Below, piece after piece: positions 1 to 6,177 of a stretch of 21,752 nt of DNA (position 1 is the first letter of the stretch; each line of letters opens with the position of its first letter). The stretch spans positions 1-21,752 of the IMG/VR virus record IMGVR_UViG_3300028563_000077; one strand, 5' to 3'. A model generated the notes under the pieces. It was not told the DNA's origin and did not search any database. It saw only the letters and a program-made list of their open reading frames with translations. The stretch is from a virus. The position numbers and the translations under genes are program-made.

Positions 1-19
1 AACTTTCGGCTTCCGTTTT

Positions 20-48
20 CAGGGGCGCGGCCTACGTTCGCGCCCCTG
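20..48. repeat. Perfect 10-bp hairpin just upstream of the tRNA gene
   Basis: The arms CAGGGGCGCG (20-29) and CGCGCCCCTG (39-48) are exact reverse complements around a 9-base loop, and end 5 bases before the tRNA. There is no T-run after either side, so it is not a standard intrinsic terminator. It may be the end of an upstream host gene, a processing signal or a small repetitive palindrome. Confidence 0.5.
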
Positions 49-53
49 GTCAC

Positions 54-143
54 GGAGAGGTGGCAGAGTGGTCGATCGCGCCTGACTCGAAATCAGGTGA
101 GCCCGTGAGGGTTCCGGGGGTTCGAATCCCTCCCTCTCCGCCA
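54..143 (+). tRNA. tRNA-Ser (anticodon CGA), CCA encoded
   Basis: The acceptor arms GGAGAGG (54-60) and CCTCTCC (133-139) pair fully; G140 is the discriminator and CCA (141-143) is encoded. The anticodon arm reads CCTGA-CTCGAAA-TCAGG, giving anticodon CGA, which reads UCG serine codons. The long variable arm is typical of class II tRNA-Ser, and the T-loop TTCGAAT is canonical. A serine tRNA directly in front of an integrase gene is a classic phage integration site; the gene is complete here, as expected if the phage carries a copy of the 3' end that restores it. Confidence 0.97.
118..143 (+). other. Presumed prophage attachment site (attL) in the tRNA 3' end
   Basis: The 3' part of the tRNA gene (T-arm, acceptor strand, CCA) is the usual core sequence for tyrosine integrases that use tRNA genes, and an integrase of this class starts about 150 bases downstream. 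The matching right-hand copy (attR) would lie outside the window, so the core boundaries are guessed. Confidence 0.45.
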
Positions 144-291
144 TTATCATCCAAAGACTTAGCAACTTGCGGAAGCAGAGAGGGCAAGAAAGTGGAGCGG
201 TTTGCGGTTTCGTGAAATCCCCGCATATCCCCATTTACCACCCGGTTTAACCGCTTGACCATCGATCACACCTGACGCATTTCAGGTTGTC
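144..291 (+). promoter_or_regulatory. Intergenic region between tRNA and integrase with short repeats
   Basis: The hexamer CGGTTT occurs three times (198-203, 205-210, 243-248), and AGCGGTT (196-202) is the reverse complement of AACCGCT (249-255). Another small palindrome, ACCTGA-N6-TCAGGT (270-287), ends 4 bases before the integrase start. These could be integrase or excisionase arm-type sites or an operator over the integrase start. No convincing promoter hexamers or ribosome binding site were seen. Confidence 0.3.
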
Positions 292-1398
292 ATGCCCCGA
301 ATCAACCGCGCTCTCACGCCGGAGGAAAAAGCCGATGCACGCTCGGCAATCGCGCTGCTCGAGGGGACGGAAATCTCGCTGATGGAGGCGGCACGGCGCG
401 CGGTGAAAGGACAACGCGCGCTGCGGCGGGCGGAATTTGCCACAGCGGTCGATGAGTTTGTGCTGTCGCGGATCCACGCCGGGCTGCGCCGCTCCTCGGT
501 GGACTGGTACGATGAGAGGCTGCGCCCGCTGGCGGACAGTTTCGGCGCGCGGATCGTGGACACGATCAGCCGGGCAGAGTTGAAGGAGCAGCTCGAGGCG
601 ACATTCCCCACGCTGCCGGCGCGCGCCGCGGCGGCCCGGGCCTGCCGCGCGCTCTGGCGCTGGGGCATGCGCGCCGAGCCGGCCATCGCCGGCGCCGACA
701 TCACGATCGGCCTGCAGTTCAAGGCGGCGGCGAGCAACCAGGCGATGGTGAAGGTGCTGACCGTCGAGCAGTGCCGGGCCGGCCTGGCCGGGTCGGGCAC
801 GCACACCGCCGCGCTGGCGGCGATGCTGTTTGCCGGCGTGCGGCCAGAGGAGGTGGCCGGCCCGCAGAAGGACTGGCTGCGGTGGGAGCATTTCAACGTG
901 GCGGAGAAATACGTGCGGATCCCGGCCGAGATCAACAAGACCGGCCGGAAGCGCGGGCAGGCCCGGGTGATCGAGGGCCTGCCGCCCACGCTGTGGAAAT
1001 GGCTGAAACCGGGCGCGCTGACCGCTTCGCTGGCGCCCTGCAGCGCGATCGGGCTGGTGCATGGCTTCGCCAAGCGGGCGGGGTATCGCCACCGCGGCCG
1101 GCCGGCGGATGCCCCGCGCTGGCCCCAGGATGCCTTGCGGCACACCTTTGCCACGTATGCTCTGGCGCTGACCAAGGATCCCGGCCAGGTGGCGCTGTGG
1201 CTGGGCCACGAGGGCAACCCGCGCATGCTGTACGTGCACTACCGTGGCGAGCGCACGGCCGACGGGCCGGTGACGGAGGCGCAGGCCAAGAAGTTCTTCG
1301 CCCTGCGGCCCGAGAAGGCACCCGCCCGCCAACTGCGCCCTCACGGCGCAGTTGGCTTACCGCAAGGCATCGCGCAGGTTGCTGTCACTCCGCCCTGA
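292..1398 (+). CDS. Tyrosine recombinase (phage integrase)
   Basis: This 368-residue protein would cut and rejoin DNA at the attachment sites to insert and excise the prophage. The N-terminal half holds a probable arm-binding and core-binding region; the catalytic domain covers roughly residues 150-345. Visible catalytic positions are R184 (AGVRPEEV), R283 in DALRHTFATY, H306 in LWLGHEG, and Y317 in MLYVHYRG. The usual first histidine of the HxxR box is D280 here, a substitution I recall from integrases of this subtype. Its place next to tRNA-Ser fits the role. The last ~25 residues are translated through a 12-bp hairpin and overlap the end of the convergent gene by 42 bases, so the extreme C-terminus may be a late extension. 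The ATG at 292 has no clear ribosome binding site. Confidence 0.95.
   Translation: MPRINRALTPEEKADARSAIALLEGTEISLMEAARRAVKGQRALRRAEFATAVDEFVLSRIHAGLRRSSVDWYDERLRPLADSFGARIVDTISRAELKEQLEATFPTLPARAAAARACRALWRWGMRAEPAIAGADITIGLQFKAAASNQAMVKVLTVEQCRAGLAGSGTHTAALAAMLFAGVRPEEVAGPQKDWLRWEHFNVAEKYVRIPAEINKTGRKRGQARVIEGLPPTLWKWLKPGALTASLAPCSAIGLVHGFAKRAGYRHRGRPADAPRWPQDALRHTFATYALALTKDPGQVALWLGHEGNPRMLYVHYRGERTADGPVTEAQAKKFFALRPEKAPARQLRPHGAVGLPQGIAQVAVTPP
1328..1356. terminator. 12-bp perfect hairpin between convergent genes
   Basis: GCCAACTGCGCC (1328-1339) and GGCGCAGTTGGC (1345-1356) are exact reverse complements with a 5-base loop. The hairpin abuts the stop codon of the minus-strand gene (1357-1359) and lies inside the 3' end of the integrase gene. 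Position and symmetry suggest a two-way stop for the converging transcripts, although neither side has a T-run. Confidence 0.5.
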
Positions 1399-1650
1399 TC
1401 CCTTGGGCGCGGTCGGCAGATCGGGCTCGCCGAAGCGGGCCCGGCAATGCGGGCAGACGGTGGCCTTTTTGTCGACCTTGCCGCGGCAGTCGGAACACAG
1501 GTGCACATTGGCCTTCAATCCGCCTACGATGAGCAGCGGCAGGCCGAGGATCAGGCCATAGGGGAAGGCGATGACGCAAAACACGACACCCAGCAGCTGG
1601 ATGAACATGCCGGCACCGGCGAACTCGGATTTTTTGATGATATTTGCCAT
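1357..1650 (-). CDS. Small zinc-ribbon membrane protein
   Basis: A 97-residue protein of unknown function. Residues ~12-46 form one long or two short hydrophobic segments broken at a Pro-Tyr-Gly turn; behind them comes a zinc ribbon with C52-x2-C55 and C66-x2-C69. The C-terminal tail is polar. This build (membrane hairpin plus cytoplasmic zinc ribbon) is common among small bacterial and phage membrane proteins; an immunity or superinfection-exclusion role is possible given the position beside the regulators, but this is only inference. It starts 3 bases after the stop of an open frame that continues from the RHH gene upstream, so the two are probably co-transcribed. Confidence 0.7.
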   Translation of the reverse strand: MANIIKKSEFAGAGMFIQLLGVVFCVIAFPYGLILGLPLLIVGGLKANVHLCSDCRGKVDKKATVCPHCRARFGEPDLPTAPKGSGRSDSNLRDALR

Positions 1651-1652
1651 GA

Positions 1653-1815
1653 TTATGCGGGGGACTCCCTGAGTGGGTACGGCGATCCATGCGGCTCTCT
1701 CAGGATGCGAATTTGTTCGAGGTCTGCCCTTTTCTCCAGTTGGCCCTCGAGCTCGGACAGACCGGGGAACTCGATTAGGCGGCCCTCAACTGGCTTTCCG
1801 TTTTGATTTATCGGG
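1653..1815 (-). other. Possible frameshifted C-terminal extension of the RHH regulator
   Basis: After the RHH gene stop (1786-1788) a second minus-strand frame stays open to a TAA at 1653-1655, just before the zinc-ribbon gene. Its translation looks protein-like (contains LSELEGQLEKRADLEQIRIL, a likely charged helix) but has no ATG, GTG or TTG of its own near the junction. Loss of one base from the six-G run at 1813-1818 would fuse it in frame to the RHH protein. It may be a real frameshift, an assembly error or chance. Confidence 0.3.
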
Positions 1816-2007
1816 GGGCCTTTCTTTTGGCCCGTTGAGAGGTTGCGTTGTATATTGCCCGGGGTCCTCCCTGACGGTTTTTGCCAGATCGTATTCAATG
1901 AGCGTGGCCACATAAGCGGCAAATGATCGCCGCTGGGCCTTGGCCTGTTTCTTGGCCAGATCGGCGGTGACAGGGTCGAGATTGAGGGTGAGCCGGCTCC
2001 ATTTCAC
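1786..2007 (-). CDS. Ribbon-helix-helix transcription regulator (minus strand)
   Basis: A 73-residue protein starting at a GTG. The first ~45 residues fit an RHH/Arc-MetJ-type fold: a short beta strand (SRLTLNLDP), then a basic helix (TADLAKKQAKAQRRS) and a second helix (FAAYVATLIEYDLAKT). Such proteins bind DNA as dimers through paired beta strands in the major groove. The tail is basic and disordered. It is divergently oriented to a second RHH gene with 85 bases between them, a layout typical of a regulatory switch. A one-base change in a G6 run would extend its C-terminus. I cannot tell whether it represses lytic genes or acts as an antitoxin-like partner; no toxin gene is obvious. Confidence 0.75.
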   Translation of the reverse strand: MKWSRLTLNLDPVTADLAKKQAKAQRRSFAAYVATLIEYDLAKTVREDPGQYTTQPLNGPKERPPDKSKRKAS

Positions 2008-2050
2008 AGCAGCAGTGTCGAGGAGAACGGAAAAAAGTTAAAGAATTTTC

Positions 2051-2092
2051 TTGCGCTACGGTTATGCAGCGTTATGCACAGAACATAACGAT
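2051..2092. promoter_or_regulatory. Candidate operator/promoter between the divergent RHH genes
   Basis: GTTATGCA occurs at 2061-2068 and again at 2071-2078, one DNA turn (10 bases) apart, and CATAAC (2084-2089) is the inverted form of GTTATG. A possible promoter for the plus-strand gene overlaps them: TTGCGC (2051-2056), 16 bases, TATGCA (2073-2078). RHH dimers commonly bind tandem sites about one helical turn apart, so autoregulation by one or both neighbours is likely. Binding is inferred, not shown. Confidence 0.5.
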
Positions 2093-2380
2093 ATGGCACG
2101 CCTCACCATCTCCCTGCCCGAAGATTTAGCCACGGCTGCGGCCGCGCACGCCGCCACCCAGAAACGCTCGGCCAGTGCTTATGTGTCACTGTTGATCGAG
2201 GCCAATCTGCAGGCAGCCGGGCTATTGCCGACCGCCCAATCAGCCGAGTTTGCCGAGACGCTCGCCAAGGTTTCCGACCTTCTTACCCGGAAACCGGCCC
2301 TCAAGCCTGCTCTGGAGAAATTCCTCCGCGATGCCCAACGGCCCAGCAAGGCCAGGTGTCTGTCGCCCGCTGCCGCGTGA
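2093..2380 (+). CDS. Ribbon-helix-helix (CopG-like) transcription regulator
   Basis: A 95-residue protein. The start MARLTISLPEDLA is a textbook RHH strand-helix opening, followed by a helix through ~residue 22, a turn at KRSASAY and a second helix to ~residue 40. The rest is helical with a basic end. The ATG at 2093 is preferred over the upstream TTG at 2051 because the RHH motif begins right there and the putative operator lies directly upstream. With the divergent RHH gene it forms the only pair of clear DNA-binding regulators near the integrase, so it is a candidate repressor or antirepressor of the prophage. No toxin partner is evident downstream. Confidence 0.8.
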   Translation: MARLTISLPEDLATAAAAHAATQKRSASAYVSLLIEANLQAAGLLPTAQSAEFAETLAKVSDLLTRKPALKPALEKFLRDAQRPSKARCLSPAAA

Positions 2381-2455
2381 ACCCTTTTTTTGCCCGTCTC
2401 AGAAAACACCCCATATACGCCCGCCCGGATTTCTGAACAGCAGCCCCGCCCAACC

Positions 2456-2704
2456 ATGGAAAACCGCCCCATTATTCCCACAAAACCTTTCGCCAGCCGC
2501 TCCCGGCTAATGGCCGCGCTGCTTGGCCTGCTCGGCGCCGGCTTCTCCACGACATCCGCGGCCTACAAGCAGACCATGAAAGTGGGGTTTGCCTCCGGCA
2601 AGCATAACGGCCGCACCATGGGCGCCTTTGGCGGCCCCCGCCGTGCCAAGCCGCACCGTGCCCTCTTTGTCGCCGCCCTACAGCCCAAGAAATCCGCCAC
2701 TTGA
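2456..2704 (+). CDS. Small basic protein of unknown function
   Basis: 82 residues from the ATG at 2456. A hydrophobic stretch (LMAALLGLLGAGFSTTSAA, ~residues 18-36) follows a basic N-terminus, which could be a signal-anchor or a membrane-inserted helix. The remainder is rich in Lys, Arg, Gly and His. The frame is open from 2390, but the upstream residues look like leader sequence. The next gene starts 4 bases after its stop, suggesting an operon. Not recognised; may be a small membrane-associated phage protein. Confidence 0.5.
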   Translation: MENRPIIPTKPFASRSRLMAALLGLLGAGFSTTSAAYKQTMKVGFASGKHNGRTMGAFGGPRRAKPHRALFVAALQPKKSAT

Positions 2705-2708
2705 TCCG

Positions 2709-3026
2709 ATGCCCTTCATCCACGAATTGAAGACCCATCTCGCCGGGCTGCTGCCCGGGCTGCGGCGTCGGCGGGCCTATGCCGACCTGCTCCAGGTCGA
2801 GGTCGCCATCGACATCACGGCCGATGCCGCCACCGAGCAGGCCCGGGCCGGCCGGCTGGCCTACACCGCTGAGCAGGCCGACCGCGAGGCGGAGCAGATA
2901 TTGCGCACGGTGCTCGCCGACAACCGCGTGACGCCCGAGGAAATCCCACTGCTCAGGACCGCCCTGCGGAACATCCACCACAGCGCCGAGGCTGACCACC
3001 GGCTGGGAGACACCCTTCATGTTTGA
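2709..3026 (+). CDS. Small helical phage protein of unknown function
   Basis: 105 residues from the ATG at 2709. The middle (residues ~35-105) is predicted helical and rich in Ala, Glu and Arg (ADREAEQILRTVLADNRVTP), resembling the small helical proteins often found before phage early membrane genes. It ends in a His/Asp-rich tail. Its stop overlaps the start of the next gene (ATG at 3019), implying translational coupling. I do not recognise a family. Confidence 0.6.
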   Translation: MPFIHELKTHLAGLLPGLRRRRAYADLLQVEVAIDITADAATEQARAGRLAYTAEQADREAEQILRTVLADNRVTPEEIPLLRTALRNIHHSAEADHRLGDTLHV

Positions 3027-3261
3027 GGTTCCGGCCATCATCCTCGCCAGCATGGCCGGCTTTGCCGTCGGCCTGCTGGCGGGCATGGTGCTGATGGCCT
3101 GGCTGACGCGCCGGTGGCTCCGCTCGGCACTGATGGTCCATGCCGTGCGCCCGCCGGCGCCGTCCCCCACCGCGCACGTGTTCCACCACGTGCGCCACGA
3201 TGTGCACCACCACGCCCCGGACAAGCTGCCGGGCGACGAGTGGAAAAGGGGTGGCGCATGA
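3019..3261 (+). CDS. Single-pass membrane protein with histidine-rich tail
   Basis: 80 residues. Residues ~5-29 form one transmembrane helix (glycine- and alanine-rich), followed by a positively charged stop-transfer segment RRWLRS, placing the tail in the cytoplasm. The tail has seven histidines between residues 53 and 65 (HVFHHVRHDVHHH), enough for metal binding. Function unknown. The start overlaps the preceding gene by 8 bases and its stop overlaps the following ATG, so it belongs to a coupled cassette. Confidence 0.6.
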   Translation: MFEVPAIILASMAGFAVGLLAGMVLMAWLTRRWLRSALMVHAVRPPAPSPTAHVFHHVRHDVHHHAPDKLPGDEWKRGGA

Positions 3262-3518
3262 GCCTCACCATCCTGCCGCCCGACCAGGAGGCCCTCGCAC
3301 GCCGCATGGCCGAGCTGGTGCTGGCCACCAAGCGGCCGGTGCTGAACCGGGCCGAGGCCATCCTGCACGTCGGGCTGGGCAGTGATTCCGCCTTTGACCG
3401 ATGGTGCCAGCGCCTGCGCGTGCGGCCCTGCGCCCACGGCCGCTATGCCCGCGGCCAGCTCGACCGCGCCATGCTGCGCGAGGCCGGCCAGCGGGGCACC
3501 CGGAGGAAAGTCGCGTGA
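3258..3518 (+). CDS. Small phage protein of unknown function, possibly DNA-binding
   Basis: 86 residues from an ATG in an ATGA overlap with the gene before. The body is helical and ends with a strongly basic segment (residues ~55-86). The arrangement SAFDRWCQRLRVRPCAHGRY followed by a helix is reminiscent of small excisionase- or AlpA-like proteins that choose a site by a compact helix-turn-helix with a wing, but the match is too weak to claim. Confidence 0.6.
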   Translation: MSLTILPPDQEALARRMAELVLATKRPVLNRAEAILHVGLGSDSAFDRWCQRLRVRPCAHGRYARGQLDRAMLREAGQRGTRRKVA

Positions 3519-3883
3519 GCCACTACAAGCCCAAGCCGCAGTATCGCTCGCAGGATGCCTCGAAGTATGCGCACGAGTTCTGCGAGGCGCTGCAGCCGTG
3601 GATCTGCGAGGCCATGACCGGGCAGAAGCGCCACCGGCTGGCCTCCAACAACTGCAGCGTGGTGAACCGGGCGGCCGACGACATCCTGTGCGACTGCGCG
3701 CAGGTGCTCGCCGCCAGCGCGGAGTGGGAGGGGGCGCTGCTGGCGCACGGACTGGCCGAGCGCGGCTGGCCGATCGACGTCGAGCTGGTGCGCGCCTGCC
3801 ACAGCTGGAGCTGCGGGCTGATGGACGCCATCATGGTGCGCTGGCGCAACCGCAGCGGAGAACTCAACCCCGCCCGCCGATGA
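3515..3883 (+). CDS. Cysteine-containing protein of unknown function
   Basis: 122 residues, begun by a GTG in a GTGA overlap; a good ribosome binding site (GGAGG, 3501-3505) sits about 9 bases upstream and decides the start. Seven cysteines are spread through the chain (for example FCEAL, WICEAM, NNCSV, ILCDCAQ, HSWSCG). It looks like a compact all-helical soluble protein. No family recognised; it is part of the chain of overlapping small genes. Confidence 0.65.
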   Translation: MSHYKPKPQYRSQDASKYAHEFCEALQPWICEAMTGQKRHRLASNNCSVVNRAADDILCDCAQVLAASAEWEGALLAHGLAERGWPIDVELVRACHSWSCGLMDAIMVRWRNRSGELNPARR

Positions 3884-4011
3884 TCATTCTCGCCCACATC
3901 TTTGCCACCGTGGGGTTGCTGCTCGGCCTGGCGGCCGTGGCCGGCATCGGCTGGGCGGTGTGGAGCTTCGAGGCGGCCGGGCACGATATTGACGAGGAGC
4001 GCGACCTATGA
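3880..4011 (+). CDS. Tiny single-span membrane peptide
   Basis: 43 residues from an ATG in an ATGA overlap with the gene before, ending in an ATGA overlap with the gene after. Residues ~3-30 are almost wholly hydrophobic (a transmembrane helix), with a short acidic tail HDIDEERDL. The size would allow a holin-like or regulatory membrane role, but there is no lysis gene nearby, so the job is unknown. Confidence 0.55.
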   Translation: MIILAHIFATVGLLLGLAAVAGIGWAVWSFEAAGHDIDEERDL

Positions 4012-4351
4012 CCGCCGCCACCCGAGGAACAGAGGCCGGAAACCGCCGGCAGGCCGCAGGGCGCTTCCCCCTGATCCCCGACTGCCCCGGGCTCAAGCGC
4101 ACGGCGCGCGGGGCGATGTTAAGGATGCCGCCGGCCAGCTGCACGACCTGGGCACCGAGAAGCGGCTGCGGCCGAAGGAGGTCGCCGCCGACACCCGCGT
4201 GGCGCTGACGCCCGAGGATGTGCGCGGCCTGATCGCCGCGGGCGAGCTTTACCCCGTGTTCCGCCGCAATGCCCGCCGCATCGAGGTGTTTGCCTGCGCC
4301 ATCGGCGACTGGTGGCTGCGGCAGGGCCTGCGCGAAATCCCCACCACCTGA
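4008..4351 (+). pseudogene. Frameshifted small helix-turn-helix (excisionase/AlpA-like) gene
   Basis: The ATG at 4008 overlaps the preceding stop (ATGA) and opens a frame that is protein-like to about residue 35 (RFPLIPDCPGLKRTARG). The protein-like signal then moves to another frame, which runs to the stop at 4349-4351 and has no usual start codon between about 4080 and 4200. Adding one G to the GGGG run (4110-4113) joins them into a 114-residue product. The second half, ALTPEDVRGLIAAGELYPVF then a basic stretch and IGDWWLRQGL, resembles the compact HTH-plus-wing of excisionase/AlpA-like proteins. So either an assembly slip, a programmed shift or a decayed gene. Confidence 0.5.
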
Positions 4352-4353
4352 CC

Positions 4354-4596
4354 ATGCCCTCCCGACCCTTTGCCCACCGCGGCCGCCCGGCCCGCAACTC
4401 CCGCTCCGGCGGCTCAGCCGCCGCCATGGCCGGATGCGTCGGCCTGCCCGATCCCACCGGCTATGTGCGGCTGGGCGATGGCGGGCTCTCCGCCTTCTGC
4501 CACCTGGTGAACGAGCGGTTTGACGAGATGGCGGCGACCACCCGGCCCGAGTTCCGCAGCTTTGCCCGAGCGGAGCGCGAGGCCCGCTGCACCTGA
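4354..4596 (+). CDS. Small protein of unknown function
   Basis: 80 residues from the ATG at 4354, 2 bases after the preceding stop. The first ~30 residues are Arg/Ser/Gly-rich and probably disordered; the rest (GYVRLGDGGLSAFCHLVNER onward) is more protein-like and helical. No family recognised and no clear ribosome binding site. It closes the cassette of tiny genes; the hairpin-rich stretch begins directly after it. Confidence 0.4.
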   Translation: MPSRPFAHRGRPARNSRSGGSAAAMAGCVGLPDPTGYVRLGDGGLSAFCHLVNERFDEMAATTRPEFRSFARAEREARCT

Positions 4597-4834
4597 CCAT
4601 GAGCGCGCCGCTGACAACCCTTTACTCCGGTCCCAAATGCGCCTTCGGGCGCATCCCTGGCCGAGTCAAAACACAGAGAGCCGCACTATGCGGCCATGGC
4701 GGTGAAAGGCCGCTCCTCGAGGGAGGCGCAAGCCTTCAAACTCCGGTCAAGCCCTCCGCGATCACCTGCGCAGTGACGGGGGCGGTGGAATGCCGCACCG
4801 ACTGGCCCGGTCGTAACAACGGGCAAAATTTCCC
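4597..4834 (+). promoter_or_regulatory. Hairpin-rich intergenic region
   Basis: Between the small-gene cassette and the DUF2303 operon lie 238 bases with no convincing gene. A UUCG-capped hairpin has arms ATGCGCC (4637-4643) and GGCGCAT (4648-4654). Further on, GCCGC (4680-4684) can pair with GCGGC (4690-4694), while GCGGCC (4690-4695) can instead pair with GGCCGC (4708-4713), so the two hairpins exclude each other. This could be a structured leader, attenuator or small RNA. An open frame crosses it but reads like noise. Confidence 0.4.
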
Positions 4835-5257
4835 ATGAAAAACCCACCCGCCGCCGAGGGCAAGGCCCCGGCACCCGTTTCCACGTCTTCGGGCGTGTTC
4901 GTATCAACCCTGTCCGCCCTCAAGAACGGCACCTTTCTCGTGCAGGCCGATGACGCGCTGCGCGAGCTCACCAGCAAGGTGCAGCAGAAGCAGATCAAGG
5001 GCAAGCTGACCATCACCCTCGAGGTGATCCCGAATGGCGTCGGCGTGGGCGAGGTGCCGCTCCTCAAGGTCGTGCCCGACTGCTCCATCACGCCGCCGAA
5101 GGAAAAGGCGAAGGGCGAGACGTTCTTCGCCGACGACGACAACAACCTCACCCGCCGCCACCCCGGCCAGGGCGAGATGAAGCTGACGCTGGTCAGCGAG
5201 GCCACGGGCGCCGCGCCCGGCGTGGCCGCCGCCCAGGCCGCGGCGGGCGGCAAATAA
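4835..5257 (+). CDS. Conserved phage protein of unknown function upstream of DUF2303
   Basis: 140 residues. The start MKNPPAAEGK is followed by a flexible N-terminus, then a beta-rich core (~residues 20-115) with regular alternation (KGKLTITLEVIPNG, EMKLTLVSEATG), and an Ala/Gly-rich tail. Small beta proteins at this position beside DUF2303 genes occur in other prophages, and a nucleic-acid-binding role is conceivable, but I do not recognise a family. The next gene begins 12 bases later. The start is preceded by TTTCCC, not by a Shine-Dalgarno sequence. Confidence 0.75.
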   Translation: MKNPPAAEGKAPAPVSTSSGVFVSTLSALKNGTFLVQADDALRELTSKVQQKQIKGKLTITLEVIPNGVGVGEVPLLKVVPDCSITPPKEKAKGETFFADDDNNLTRRHPGQGEMKLTLVSEATGAAPGVAAAQAAAGGK

Positions 5258-5269
5258 CACCTTTCCCCC

Positions 5270-6133
5270 ATGGAAACCAACAACAAGACGGAAGCGCAGA
5301 CCGTCGCCGAACTCTGCGCCAGGCTCAACCAGCCCACCCTCAACGTCAAACGAGAGGGTGTGGCCGTGTTCCCCAACGGAACCATCATCTCGCTCGAAAA
5401 CGAGCTGCTCGCCGACAACCCGAAGCGCAAGCGCGCCAAGGTCGGCCTCTATGAGGCCGAGTCGTTCATCGAATACGTGAAGCGGTTCATCCGGCTGGGC
5501 TGCTCCATCATCTTCGGCGCGGCATCGGAAACCGGCGGGGCGTTCAAGGCCATCCTCGACTATCACGCGGCCGAGGCCGGTGGCGATGGCGCAGCTCACT
5601 GGGGCGAGCACATCTGCACCCTGACGCTGGCCACCACCCCGGAGTGGGCCCGCTGGCTGGGCAAGAACAACAGCCCGATGACGCAGGAGCAGTTCGCCGA
5701 CTTCATCGAGGACAACGCGCCCGACATCGTTTCGCCCGATGCGGCGGTGCTCCTGGACATGGCGACCATGCTGCAGGGAAAGAAATCCGTCACGTTCAAG
5801 AGCAGCCGCAACCTGCGCAACGGGTCCATCGAGCTCGCCTATTCCGAGCAGGTGGAGGAGACGAGCGGCCGCCGCGAGGACGCCATGCAGCTGCCCGACC
5901 GGATCATCGTGAAGATGATTCCGTTTGTCGGCTGCGTCGGCGTGGAGATCCCGGCGCGGCTGCGGTTCCGCATCGGCGACACCGGCAAGGTGTCGTTCAC
6001 CTACATCCTCGACCGGCCGTTCAAGGTGCTCGAGGCGGCGTTCAACGCCGTGGCCGCCCAGATCGAGGCGGAGACATCGATTCCCGTCATGCTCGGCATC
6101 GGCGATGTTACACCCCCGCCCACGATCAAGTGA
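5270..6133 (+). CDS. DUF2303 family protein (YfdQ-like)
   Basis: 287 residues. The layout fits the DUF2303 family, known from E. coli prophage YfdQ: an N-terminal part with a short central helix (YEAESFIEYVKRFI), a beta segment (SIIFGAASE) and a conserved middle where a target is presented (AILDYHAAEAGG then TLTLATTPEWARWLGKNNSP), then MTQEQFADFIEDNAPDI and a beta-rich C-terminal half with a long repeat-free sheet region. The family's biochemical role is unknown; it is usually encoded in phage early regions beside recombination or replication genes. The start follows a pyrimidine leader CCTTTCCCCC directly before the ATG. Downstream lies a strong hairpin (6141-6166). Confidence 0.85.
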   Translation: METNNKTEAQTVAELCARLNQPTLNVKREGVAVFPNGTIISLENELLADNPKRKRAKVGLYEAESFIEYVKRFIRLGCSIIFGAASETGGAFKAILDYHAAEAGGDGAAHWGEHICTLTLATTPEWARWLGKNNSPMTQEQFADFIEDNAPDIVSPDAAVLLDMATMLQGKKSVTFKSSRNLRNGSIELAYSEQVEETSGRREDAMQLPDRIIVKMIPFVGCVGVEIPARLRFRIGDTGKVSFTYILDRPFKVLEAAFNAVAAQIEAETSIPVMLGIGDVTPPPTIK

Positions 6134-6140
6134 AACACCC

Positions 6141-6170
6141 GGGCCCGGCGGATCAACGCCGGGCCCTTCC
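6141..6170 (+). terminator. Hairpin after the DUF2303 gene
   Basis: GGGCCCGGCG (6141-6150) and CGCCGGGCCC (6157-6166) are exact reverse complements with a 6-base loop, then TTCC. The stem is strong but the trailing T-run is weak, so it may be a partial terminator or an mRNA-stabilising 3' end that trims expression of the small genes behind it. Confidence 0.6.
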
Positions 6171-6177
6171 CCTTCCA

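Noticed and set aside
19-262. Minus-strand open frames over the tRNA gene
   Set aside because: They are the antisense of tRNA-Ser; reading frames like these are common false proteins over tRNA genes, with no upstream signals.
1847-1922. Frame 1653-1922 as a separate 89-residue protein from its ATG at 1922
   Set aside because: Its first half is a shadow of the RHH gene; only the part after 1815 looks coding, so it is treated as a possible frameshifted extension.
4599-4838. 79-residue frame across the hairpin region
   Set aside because: It overlaps the next gene's start, is full of hairpin sequence and shows no protein-like pattern.
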